From assembly GCA_016715625.1 (NCBI GenBank), contig JADJZU010000026.1:1-62158 (forward strand): DNA of 62,158 nt, in the 5' to 3' direction. Positions 55,185 through 62,158 of this stretch are shown here, piece by piece. A program made the translations under genes and the position numbers. The first letter of the stretch is position 1; each line of letters begins with the position of its first letter. Below the pieces are notes generated by a model. It saw only the letters and a list, made by a program, of their open reading frames with translations, made no database searches and was not told where the DNA came from. This stretch comes from Bacteroidota bacterium (GTDB lineage Bacteria; Bacteroidota; Bacteroidia; Chitinophagales; LD1).

Positions 55185-56063
55185 ATGTCTTCAGTAGAAT
55201 CCAAACAGACGCGCGTTCCCAAGCCCGATTGGTTAAAAATAAAATTGCCCTCGGGGCAGGCTTTCAGCGATGTAAAGAAAAATGTGGAGCAGCATCGGCT
55301 GCATACTATCTGCGAAAGCGGCAAATGCCCGAACCAAACCGAATGCTGGGGCGAAAAGACCGCCACCCTGATGATATTGGGGAATACCTGCACCCGCTCG
55401 TGCATGTTCTGCAGCGTAGAAACCGGAAATCCGGAAGTGGTGGACATTACCGAACCGGCCCGCGTAGCCGACTCTGTAAAACTGATGGGCCTGAAGCATG
55501 TGGTGATTACCTCGGTGGACCGCGATGACCTGGTAGATGGTGGTTCTAAGATATGGGCCGCCACTATCCGCTCCATTCGAAGAAAAAATCCGGGAGTAAC
55601 CATTGAAACCCTGATTCCTGATTTTAAAGGCATTTGGGAAAACCTGCAGCAGGTGATTGATGTAAAACCCGAGGTGGTATCGCATAATCTGGAAACCGTA
55701 AAGCGCCTGACCCGCGAGGTCAGAATACAAGCCAAATACGAGCGAAGCCTCGAAGTATTGCTGCGACTGAAAGAAGGAGGCATCGACCGAACCAAGAGCG
55801 GCATTATGCTGGGCCTGGGCGAAACGGAAGAAGAACTGTTTGCCTCTATGGACGACCTGCGCCAGGCCAAAGTGGATATTCTTACGCTGGGCCAATATCT
55901 GCAACCCACCCGAAAACATTTGACGGTAGCCAGATATGTAAGCCCCGAAGAGTTTGCACACTACAAAGAAGTGGCACTTTCCAAAGGCTTCAGGTATGTA
56001 GAAAGCGGCCCCATGGTGCGCAGCAGCTACCATGCCGAGCGGCATGTTTTCCCTTTGCTATAA
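55185..56063 (+). CDS. lipA: Lipoyl synthase
   Basis: A radical-SAM enzyme that inserts sulfur into protein-bound octanoyl groups to make lipoate for 2-oxoacid dehydrogenases. All cluster ligands are present: the auxiliary cluster C43, C48 and C54 (CESGKCPNQTEC) and the radical-SAM cluster C69, C73 and C76 (CTRSCMFC). The serine near the C terminus in GPMVRSSYHAE is also there. The 292-residue length is typical. lipB is not adjacent. Confidence 0.97.
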   Translation: MSSVESKQTRVPKPDWLKIKLPSGQAFSDVKKNVEQHRLHTICESGKCPNQTECWGEKTATLMILGNTCTRSCMFCSVETGNPEVVDITEPARVADSVKLMGLKHVVITSVDRDDLVDGGSKIWAATIRSIRRKNPGVTIETLIPDFKGIWENLQQVIDVKPEVVSHNLETVKRLTREVRIQAKYERSLEVLLRLKEGGIDRTKSGIMLGLGETEEELFASMDDLRQAKVDILTLGQYLQPTRKHLTVARYVSPEEFAHYKEVALSKGFRYVESGPMVRSSYHAERHVFPLL

Positions 56064-56107
56064 ACTTTACCATACTACCGTTGTTTTAATTCCCTAAAAT
56101 CATACTC

Positions 56108-56648
56108 ATGAAATCTTTAATCTTAATGACCTTAATGCTTGCCACTATGAAACCTACCGACAAAACTGTTTACGACTTTAAGGTGAAAAACATTGATGGT
56201 AAGGAAGAATCGCTATCGCAATACAAAGGCAAGGTGCTGCTTTTTGTAAACGTGGCCAGCATGTGTGGCAACACTCCTCAATACAAAGACATTGAGAACC
56301 TGTACGAAAAGTATAGCGACAAAGGCCTTGTGGTGTTGGGTTTTCCGGCCAATAACTTTATGGGTCAGGAGCCGGGCAGCGACAAAGAAATTAAGGAATT
56401 CTGCACCCGCGAGTATGCGGTTACTTTTCCTATGTTCTCCAAAATATCGGTTAAAGGAAGCAATCAGGCTCCTCTTTATAAGTATTTGACCAGCAAAGCA
56501 GAGAATGGTGTTGCCGATGCAGAGATTACCTGGAACTTCCAGAAAGATACTGGTAGGCAAAGACGGTAAGTTTATCAAATCCATTTCGCCCCGCACCAGC
56601 GTAAACGATGCGGCTGTAATCAGCGACATCGAAAAAGCGCTGAAGTAG
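56108..56648 (+). CDS. Glutathione peroxidase family protein, frameshifted near the C terminus
   Basis: A thiol peroxidase reducing peroxides, here probably with thioredoxin or bacillithiol. The catalytic cysteine is in FVNVASMCGNT, the usual glutamine region is FPANNFMGQEPG, and the tryptophan is in ITWNFQK. A short N-terminal hydrophobic stretch (MKSLILMTLMLATMKP) may direct it to the periplasm. Near 56545-56552 the frame changes: LVGKDGKFIKSISPRTSVND and the end VISDIEKALK lie one frame over, stopping at 56648. Full length would be about 180 residues. It is convergent with mvaD, eight bases apart. Confidence 0.87.
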
Positions 56649-56656
56649 TTAAACCA

Positions 56657-57708
56657 TTACATCCGCCTGGGGCCTTTGCCCACCTGGTCGAAAATCATCT
56701 TCCCTTTTTCGCAATTCGGTTTCAGTTCTGTTTCTATAAACGGGACTACCTTTTTGCTGATGTTTTTGGGATAAAGCAGGTGAATATTGGGCCCCCTGCA
56801 TCTAAGGTAAAATACACCGGCAGCTTCGTTTCTTCTCTAAAGGCGCGTATCTTCTGAATCATGGTCAGCGAGGAAGGTGCCATGAGCACAAACGAAGGCG
56901 TGGAGCACATCATTAAAGCGTGCAGGGTCATGGCTTCTTCTTCGGTAATGGCCCCGAATTTTTCCAGGTCACCTTTTTTTAAAGCAACGGTTAACTCCTT
57001 CAGATTTTTTTCAGCCTGTGCATAGCGGGTTTTGGCAAAGGGATTTGTTTTCATGAGCGAATGACCCACGCGGCTGCTCACTTTCTTCTCCTCGCTGCTT
57101 GCTATCAATATGGTGTTTTGAAAATCGCGAAACACCTTGTGCAGGTTTTTTTCAAACGGCAGGGCATACTCATCGCTGCTTCCCTTGATGTGTTTGGTTT
57201 TTCCCCATTGCGCTATGTAAGGATACACCGAGCGCGCGGCACTGCCCGAACCCAGGCGCGCAAAGTGCGAAGCCCGCTGCAAAAATTTATCGGCACTCAA
57301 CTTCCTGCTGCTCATTTGCTCCTGCAAATCGCAGAGGGCCATGCTCAGGGCGCTCATAGCAGAGGCGCTGGAAGCAATGCCCGATGAATGCGGAAAACTG
57401 TTCGCAGAATGAATGAGCAAACCATATTGGGTGAGAATGGGAAACTCTTTTTTGATGCTGTCGAAAAACTGGATCATCTTGAGTTGAAAGGCCAGGTTGC
57501 TTTTGCCATCAAAGTAAAAGCGAAGCTCTATGTCTTTGCCTTTGGTTTCTTTGGGTAACAGCGCTACGGATGTTTCGCTGTAGCAGTTTTCGAAAGTGAA
57601 GCTGATAGACGGATTGGCGGATATTTGTATGCCGCTTTTTTTGCCCCAGTATTTTACCAGTGCAATGTTGGAAGGGCTGCGCCAGGTTACTTGCTTTATT
57701 TCTTTCAT
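56657..57708 (-). CDS. mvaD: Diphosphomevalonate decarboxylase, frameshifted near the C terminus
   Basis: Makes isopentenyl diphosphate from mevalonate diphosphate with ATP. The start at 57708 (MKEIKQVTWRSPSNIALVKY) includes the catalytic-region WGK. The GHMP loop FPHSSGIASSASAMSALSMA and LGSGSAARSVYP are clear. At the GGG/CCCCC run 56789-56796 the frame shifts; the next frame continues PNIHLLYPKNISKKVVPFIE to the true stop at 56657 and restores a full 350-residue enzyme. It completes the evidence, with mevalonate kinase at 29 kb, for the mevalonate pathway. Confidence 0.9.
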
Positions 57709-57800
57709 GGCACAAGAATAAACAAAGCGATGGGGTTTTGAAGCGGGAGGGTAGGGAAGGGAGCAGTGGCAGGCGGCAGGGGCGGTGTGTGACGATTATA

Positions 57801-57908
57801 ATGCCTGGTATTTATGGGCGCAGAGTCCCGCAAGCGGAGACTCTGCGAAGGAGAAATGCCTGGGGTTTATGAGCGCAGCGTCCTCTTCGAGTGACGCTGT
57901 GAAAGGGG
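57801..57908. repeat. Two tandem REP-like hairpin elements, 55-bp period
   Basis: Both copies begin ATGCCTGG, continue TTTATG(A/G)GCGCAG and contain an inverted repeat. Copy 1 has GCAGAGTC / GACTCTGC (57820-57846) and copy 2 has GCAGCGTC / GACGCTGT (57875-57900), with unrelated loops of about 10 bases. Between copies an A-T pair in the stem becomes C-G, so base pairing is kept while sequence changes. The pair lies just upstream of mvaD, outside coding sequence. Confidence 0.75.
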
Positions 57909-57934
57909 ATTGTCAATTTATATTATGAATGGTT

Positions 57935-58383
57935 TTAGTTGTCAAAGTATTCCCAGTTTCCATTGAAGTAGTTCTTTTTATAGTTAACCTACTTTTGTCC
58001 CTCGTGAGTTGTAAACATTTACCTTGTCTTTATCAAAGTAATCGTTTTGTCTATAGCCAATAATATTTCCGTTATCATCATAGATATTCGTTTTGTCGCT
58101 GTTAAAATAATCTTGCTTTGTTGAACCTTGTTTGTTACCGTTATTGTCGTAGTAATTTGTTTTACTGTCATCAAAATTATCATCCTTCACTGTCTGAACG
58201 AGGTTCCAGCCACGCTTTATCGTAAACATTAATTTTTGTCTTGTCAAAGTAGTCACGCTTGTAATAACCTATTCGATTACCGTTACCATCTTTGATGTTT
58301 ACTTTTTCTTTGTCAAAGTAGTCTGGCTCATACTTGTAGTTCTGTGCAAAAGTCATTGTTGCTGCCATTAGCAACATTGTCAA
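57935..58383 (-). CDS. Secreted DYFD-type repeat protein, frameshifted twice
   Basis: A small repetitive protein. It has a hydrophobic leader (FLTMLLMAATMTFAQ), then about six repeats of some 20-24 residues built on (D/N)YFDKxK(I/V)N(V/I)YDxxGNxIGY. The repeats lie in three frames. Removing one base at 58215-58217 and one at 57988-57989 makes them continuous through VNYKKNYFNGNWEYFDN, ending at 57935. The true start is unclear: a TTG at 58383 opens the leader, and further codons upstream are also open. The repeat recalls short beta-strand repeats such as WG or MORN types, but I do not assign a family. Function unknown. Confidence 0.6.
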
Positions 58384-58659
58384 GAATAAGAATACTTTTT
58401 CTTTCTTATCTTTTTTAATTTTGTGCTTCTCTTTTCGGTTTTCTGCTTCACCGATTTTGTCAGCTCTGCAAATTTAGCACTGTCTGTCAGTTAGTGCGTT
58501 AAATTGCCACCAACGTTTTGGTGGTTAATAGAAGGAGGCGATACAAGGGGCTTCATTCTCCCTCGAATAGATTTTAAAACTAAAAAAACAAACCCAAGTC
58601 CACGTAAGCGAAGCCGCCTCTTTCATTTAACACCCTGTTACCTGCTGTGGCTTTTAATA

Positions 58660-59017
58660 TCAATCCGCGCCTATCTTCTTTCTTATGGACGATACTTCAA
58701 ATTGTAGCTCATCCACCTGACGGCAAAGTGAATCTACGTTATGTTTCAAGATGGATGCTCGTTGATTTTGTTCTATTCTCGTTATGCTGTCTTGCGTTAT
58801 TAATTTTTTGTTGCATGTCTAATTCTTGTTGATGGGGTGTTCTTGTCCTGCCAAGTAAAAAGCGCAGAAGCACCAATAAAAAATAACGATACCCAAGCTG
58901 TTCCTAATTGAAGTCTTACTTGCTGTTGCAACAAGCGTCCTGTCGATTCCTCTTGTTTAAGATGCACCAACCAGCCGCTTCCTCATTTATCCTATATTCC
59001 AAAAGCTGTCGGCTCAT
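58660..59017 (-). CDS. Small membrane-anchored coiled-coil protein, reconstructed across three frameshifts
   Basis: Not visible as one open frame. From ATG 59017 the segments MSRQLLEYRINEEAAG, LVHLKQEESTGRLLQQQVRL, GTAWVSLFFIGASALFTW and HQQELDMQQKINNARQHNEN follow one another, ending VDELQFEVSSIRKKIGAD at 58660. They join if single bases are added or removed near 58970, 58843 and 58770. The result is about 116 residues: a charged N terminus, one transmembrane helix and a C-terminal coiled coil. The ATG is three bases after the stop of the gene at 59021-59329, as in an operon. No family recognised. Confidence 0.5.
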
Positions 59018-59020
59018 AAA

Positions 59021-59329
59021 CTACCACAGCCATGTCTTGAAAGTCGTCACTAACTTGTCGGAAACCATTATGTCCAACGTTTCGCTTTTATAGTTGCGCT
59101 CATTGTGATACTGTCTGTCTTCAATATCTTCTATGTGAGATTGTCCATCGTCCTCAATTAGCAATGGATAATAGCCACCAAAAAGATGGTCAATAAGTTG
59201 CTTCTGTTCGGAAGTCATTCGAGAACTATACTTGTTGTCAGCATAAAATGTAAGCAACAAGTCAATGCGCTCGTCAATTTTCATGTCGGCAAACTTCTTA
59301 GATAGTCGTTCTTGTAATTGTCTGTCCAT
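59021..59329 (-). CDS. Charged hypothetical protein, 102 residues
   Basis: An acidic, helical protein starting MDRQLQERLSKKFADMKID at 59329 (a TTG two codons earlier is possible) and ending KLVTTFKTWLW. Composition (many D, E, K, R) and the intact frame support a real gene. It is followed after three bases by the reconstructed membrane coiled-coil gene, so the two probably form a two-gene unit. No homologous family recognised and no catalytic motif seen. Confidence 0.6.
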   Translation of the reverse strand: MDRQLQERLSKKFADMKIDERIDLLLTFYADNKYSSRMTSEQKQLIDHLFGGYYPLLIEDDGQSHIEDIEDRQYHNERNYKSETLDIMVSDKLVTTFKTWLW

Positions 59330-59476
59330 AGTCAAAACTTAAACCCGATAGCACCCCCGCCATTGCAGGTAACCCAAATATACCCTACCTATTTTAACCT
59401 AAAAGATTCCTATTCCACATAACCAAACAGCCCCGCTACGCGAGGCACGCGTTTGAAGACAAACTATTAAAATAGT

Positions 59477-59686
59477 TTAGAGGCAAATGCGGCTTTCGGG
59501 TGCGCTGAGGGCGCTTACCCCTGCGCTGTTGCCGGCATAGAAGTAAAACCAGTATTCTTCTTTGGGTTGCAGATTGCTGATGGTTTTTTTGCGGCCTTTG
59601 TTCACTTCCAGCCGCAGGACGGCATTTTCAATAATCATGTTGCCTTCAAAGAAGATGACGCCTTTGTTTAACGGTGGGTGTCCCAC
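59477..59686 (-). pseudogene. Possible C-terminal remnant of a fibronectin type III-like protein
   Basis: The frame ends GRKKTISNLQPKEEYWFYFY, AGNSAGVSALSAP, the pattern of the last strands of an Fn3 domain. Upstream, a KWEVSYTAD stretch in a neighbouring frame (near 59730) could be an earlier strand of the same domain, with stops between. No full gene can be assembled, so this is either a decayed fragment or a gene spoiled by sequence errors. Confidence 0.35.
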
Positions 59687-59691
59687 CCACC
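59673..59691. repeat. Perfect 8-bp GC-rich hairpin, left flank of the repeat region
   Basis: GGTGGGTG and CACCCACC with a TCC loop. Weaker hairpins with the same GGGT/ACCC flavour occur at 60556-60570 (GGGT...ACCC) and 60379-60390 (GGGT...GCCC), so they flank the 41-bp arrays on both sides. Confidence 0.6.
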
Positions 59692-59775
59692 ACCTTTCTA
59701 ATCAGCAGTATAACTCACTTCCCATTTCTCAAAAACTCCGCCCGCCCTTCGCCCATATCTTTAATCTAATGGTAT

Positions 59776-60340
59776 CAAGAGAACTCTTGGAAGGTATTAT
59801 ATACGTCGAACATAGTCAAGAGAACTCTTGATGGCATTATATTCGTCCAGATAGTATCAAGAAAACTCTTGAAGCTATTTTATTTATCCAGATAGTTTAA
59901 GGAACTCTTTAAAGGTATTTTATCCGTCGGACATCGTCCAAGAAGAACTCTTGAAGGTGGCTTATTTGTCAGACAGCAAAGGAACTCTTGAAGGTATTAT
60001 ATCGGTCTAGACAGCATCAGGAGAACTCTTGAATGTATTTATCCGTCCAGACAGCATCAGAGAACTCTTGAAGGCATTATATCCGTCCAAACATCTTTCT
60101 GAAAAATCGGAAAGGTTCAAAAATTCGTCACAATAGGTTTCCTAAATATCGGAAGGCTATTAAATCCGTCAAAATAGGGTTCCTAAATATCGGAAGGCTA
60201 TTAAATCCGTCCAATTGTATTTCCGAAATATTGGAAAGCCTCTAAATCAGTCATAATAGGTTTCCGGGAAATCGGAATGGCATCTGCACCGTCAAAACGC
60301 CTTGTAGGAAAACCTGTAAGGCATTTGCCAAAAATTGCCT
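59776..60340. repeat. Hairpin array of about 14 units with 41-42-bp period
   Basis: Eight units start at 59776, 59817, 59858, ~59898, 59939, 59976, 60018 and 60058, each with a short palindrome based on CAAGAG-AA-CTCTTG followed by AAGG(T/C)ATTATATCCGTC-like spacer. They pass without a break into five units at 60096, 60138, 60179, 60220 and 60261. There the palindrome is different (TTTCC...GGAAA type) but the spacer, AGGCTATTAAATCCGTC, is recognisably the same. A last unit has a 10-bp stem GCCTTGTAGG / CCTGTAAGGC (two G-T pairs) at 60299-60322, then AGGCATT. The period is not a multiple of three and no frame stays open. Function unknown. Confidence 0.85.
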
Positions 60341-60408
60341 ATAGGCGGGTGTTCTCATCCGAATGAACTATTGCGGTGGGTAGGAATGCCCGATGTGAAG
60401 CAAACTAG

Positions 60409-60531
60409 AGGGCTTCCAAACTCGTAGAACAGGTAAAAGCAAAGCTTAAAGGGCTTCCAAACTCCTGGAACTGGTAAAAGCAAAGCTTAAAGGACTTCCA
60501 AACTCGTGGAATAGCTAAAATCAGTAGTTCA
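60409..60531. repeat. Three-unit array of a different sequence, also 41-bp period
   Basis: Units start at 60409, 60450 and 60491, exactly 41 bp apart. Each reads AGG(G/A)CTTCCAAACTCGTGGAA-like, with TTCCA/TGGAA able to pair, and the first two continue GGTAAAAGCAAAGCTTAAA. The sequence differs from the upstream array, but the period is the same. The 68 bp between the two arrays contain the hairpin CGGGTG-TTCT-CATCCG (60346-60361). Confidence 0.8.
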
Positions 60532-60583
60532 TGGTTATTATTTATCGTTTTAGGTGGGTGAGGACAACCCAGCTATAAGTGAA

Positions 60584-60603
60584 CATCCGCCTAAAGACGG
60601 ATG
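60584..60603. repeat. 6-bp perfect hairpin, right flank of the repeat region
   Basis: CATCCG and CGGATG enclose an 8-base loop. The CATCCG arm also occurs at 60356-60361. The sequence from here to 60790 contains no gene and nothing else I can support. Confidence 0.5.
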
Positions 60604-60790
60604 CAAACACAGGGAAAAGGTTTTTCTGTTGATGGGAGGGCTTCAAAAGCCTGCCTACCGCAAACGAGCCCGCCTTTTATAAAAAACATTTTCCACTTTA
60701 TCCTGTTTTGCCGTCGGCTTTAGCTGATGGATAAATAGTTGCTTGCTCGCTCCAAGCTCCGCCTCCCTTTGCGGACGAGAAGCCCCACGC

Positions 60791-60836
60791 AATTACAAGT
60801 TCCCCGATAATTCGTTTAATTCGGTAACTCGTAATT
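60791..60836. repeat. Long imperfect palindrome downstream of the outer-membrane protein gene
   Basis: AATTACAAGTT (60791-60801) faces AACTCGTAATT (60826-60836) with one mismatch, around an inner A/T-rich stretch holding AATT repeats and CCG/CGG. It lies 46 bases past the stop of the minus-strand gene and could shape its mRNA end; no T run follows. Confidence 0.5.
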
Positions 60837-60882
60837 AATGCCTATTGCTGCATTCCTGTTTACTATTTGCAAGCGTTGCTCA

Positions 60883-62158
60883 CTAAAACACCGCCCTGAT
60901 TTCGGCCCGGCGGAGTGTGCACACGGCTCTCGGGGTTTCTTTCACTCCGGGTGTGAAGCCCGTCCCGGCGGCCATCGTGGAGGTAATGGCCAGTTGAATA
61001 GTGGCGGTCGGGTTTTGCTCAAAGGCGAGGTCCACACCAGGTTGTTGCCGTTACGCAGGCCTTCGAGCATGGCAAATTGGAGCTGGGCGTTCACATAGCC
61101 TTTATCGTTGTAGCCAATAGAGGCATAGGATACCATAGCATCCACCGATGTTTTACCCGGACCGGTTGTAGCGGGCGTTGAGTGTTGCCTTGTGAATCTG
61201 CGCTTGCTCGCAGTACCGACACTATCGATTGGATTCTGCTTAATCGAGAAATCATATCTGTGCTGAGGCGCAGGGGTGGTTTTTAAACTGGTAGCTTAAA
61301 TCAGCAAAGGCATCATTAAAGGTATAGCGATACTGTAATGCTTTAAGAAATCGGACTCGTTGGCTTTTAGTCCGTTGGTGTAGGAGGTTTGAATATTGAG
61401 GGTTTTCACAATGTTCCACGGGCCTTGATGCCCTGCGATTGCAGTATTCTGTTTTCGAAACCGGTGGTGAGCAGGGTGCGGTTTTTTACATAATTGAAAT
61501 CTATCTGCGCACCGTATTTGGGGTCGAGGCGGTTGAAGTAAAGCGAGTTTCGGCTGTTGAAGGTGGTGGACACTAATTGTTGGGTTTCGCTGTTCAGCGG
61601 AAATGGATTGAAATAATCACCAATCTTCTTATTCCGGTCGGCATAGGTTTTCTTAATAATCTGAACGCTGGCAAGGATGTTAAACATGCTCAGCACTTTC
61701 CTGATTCCCTTCTTTGATTTCCACACCGCAGCTGGATTTATCTGCAGCACCTGATTTAGCTGGCTGGTGTTTACCGCTACAAATTCAGGAGTAACTACAA
61801 ATACCCGGATATAGGACGCGGAGTCAATCAAGCTGCCCCGGAGTTGAAATTCATTGATGTCTTTCACTCCATTTTCGTTCAGGTCGCCCAGCCTGGTGTA
61901 TTCGCCCTGGTTGGTGAGCGATCGCTGAAAGTTAAGTTGTGTTTTTTGTTCGCGTCCGCTACCTATTTCATACAAGGTGGTGGAGCGGATGGCACCTTTG
62001 AGCAGCGATAAATTATAGTCCACTCTACCCAAATAAAAATTTTCCGGTTGACGGCTGTTGAGCGAATCCTTGTCTTTGGCATGGCGATAGGTAAGGTTAA
62101 AGTTCAACGATTGGTTTTTGAGCGAATTTATCTGACCATTGAAGTTGACGGTTTGCGC
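60883..62158 (-). CDS. C-terminal part of a large outer-membrane beta-barrel protein, several frameshifts
   Basis: The gene enters from the right edge. Residues such as FYLGRVDYNLSLLKGAIRST, GDLNENGVKDINEFQ and ALQYRYTFNDAFADLSYQF show alternating beta-strand patterns and a calcium-binding-like D-x-N-x-N-G loop. The end, PRAV...RRAEIRAVF, matches the last strand of large outer-membrane proteins common in Bacteroidota. The frame must change at about 61406, 61340, 61250, 61150 and 61000 to read through to the stop at 60883. Damage is worst near the window edge, which suggests low-quality sequence. Function unknown. Confidence 0.6.

Noticed and set aside
55172..55909. 245-residue minus-strand frame
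   Set aside because: Antisense to lipA, whose cluster ligands are all intact; serine/arginine-rich composition is typical of a shadow frame.
59776..60531. CRISPR array
   Set aside because: Periodicity is present, but the most conserved part is spread over the unit, palindromes vary between groups, and there are no unique spacers of constant length or cas genes nearby.
60838..61098. 86-residue plus-strand gene
   Set aside because: It lies opposite the last strands of the outer-membrane protein gene and shows no protein-like features.

Overview
The window looks like chromosomal DNA of an aerobic member of the phylum Bacteroidota. The evidence is the rpmB-rpmG-DUF4295-ftsY-rimO gene order, a type III glutamine synthetase, bacillithiol synthesis (bshC), a 1970-residue cell-surface protein ending in a type IX secretion (gliding-motility type) C-terminal domain, and two promoters matching the Bacteroidota pattern TTTG-N19-TAnnTTTG. 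I cannot place it below phylum. No tRNA, rRNA, CRISPR, insertion sequence or prophage was recognised.

Layout. 0-13 kb: leuS (partial), a C-terminal processing protease with flavodoxin, a membrane-lipid hydroxylase, glnN, then a minus-strand unit rpmB-rpmG-DUF4295 / ftsY-rimO-bshC-membrane protein. 13-23 kb: an FtsE-like ATPase, a MATE exporter, a thioesterase and a divergent desaturase separated by a 21-bp phased repeat array, a cytochrome-oxidase assembly group (SCO, DUF420, a small CxxC protein), a deoxynucleoside kinase with a histone-like tail, trpS, gatC, an ABC ATPase, cobalamin adenosyltransferase and a SWIB protein. 23-39 kb: a YkgJ-cbs-BtuF-like operon, gcdH, dnaB, mevalonate kinase, an MltD-type transglycosylase, scoB, a DUF6798-like membrane protein, a class IV aminotransferase, photolyase, and menE with a nitronate monooxygenase and a lipocalin-like lipoprotein. 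39-57.7 kb: the giant adhesin, gdhA, mpl, clpB, an M48 protease with DUF898, an rRNA methyltransferase, lipA, glutathione peroxidase and mvaD. 57.7-62.2 kb: a gene-poor, repeat-rich stretch with two small uncharacterised genes, REP-like hairpins, a 41-bp-period hairpin array, and the damaged 3' end of an outer-membrane protein gene.

Functionally this is core metabolism with accessory patches. glnN and gdhA cover ammonium assimilation. Mevalonate kinase and mvaD show the mevalonate isoprenoid route. scoB and gcdH serve acyl-CoA catabolism. BshC, glutathione peroxidase, photolyase and the SCO group fit an oxygen- and light-exposed life.

Two points dominate a critical reading. First, many normally essential genes (leuS, rpmG, clpB, mpl, mvaD, gcdH, a MATE exporter, glutathione peroxidase) carry single-base frameshifts, mostly at short homopolymers, and damage is densest near both ends of the window. 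I read this as consensus error at a contig's ends rather than gene death; frameshifted genes are annotated over their full span. Second, two non-coding arrays are not explained by any gene: nine units with a 21-bp period at 15912-16101 (exact except for one 22-bp step), and about 14 hairpin units with a 41-42-bp period at 59776-60340, followed by three more 41-bp units at 60409-60531. I cannot assign a function to either array; they are the best candidates here for something undescribed.
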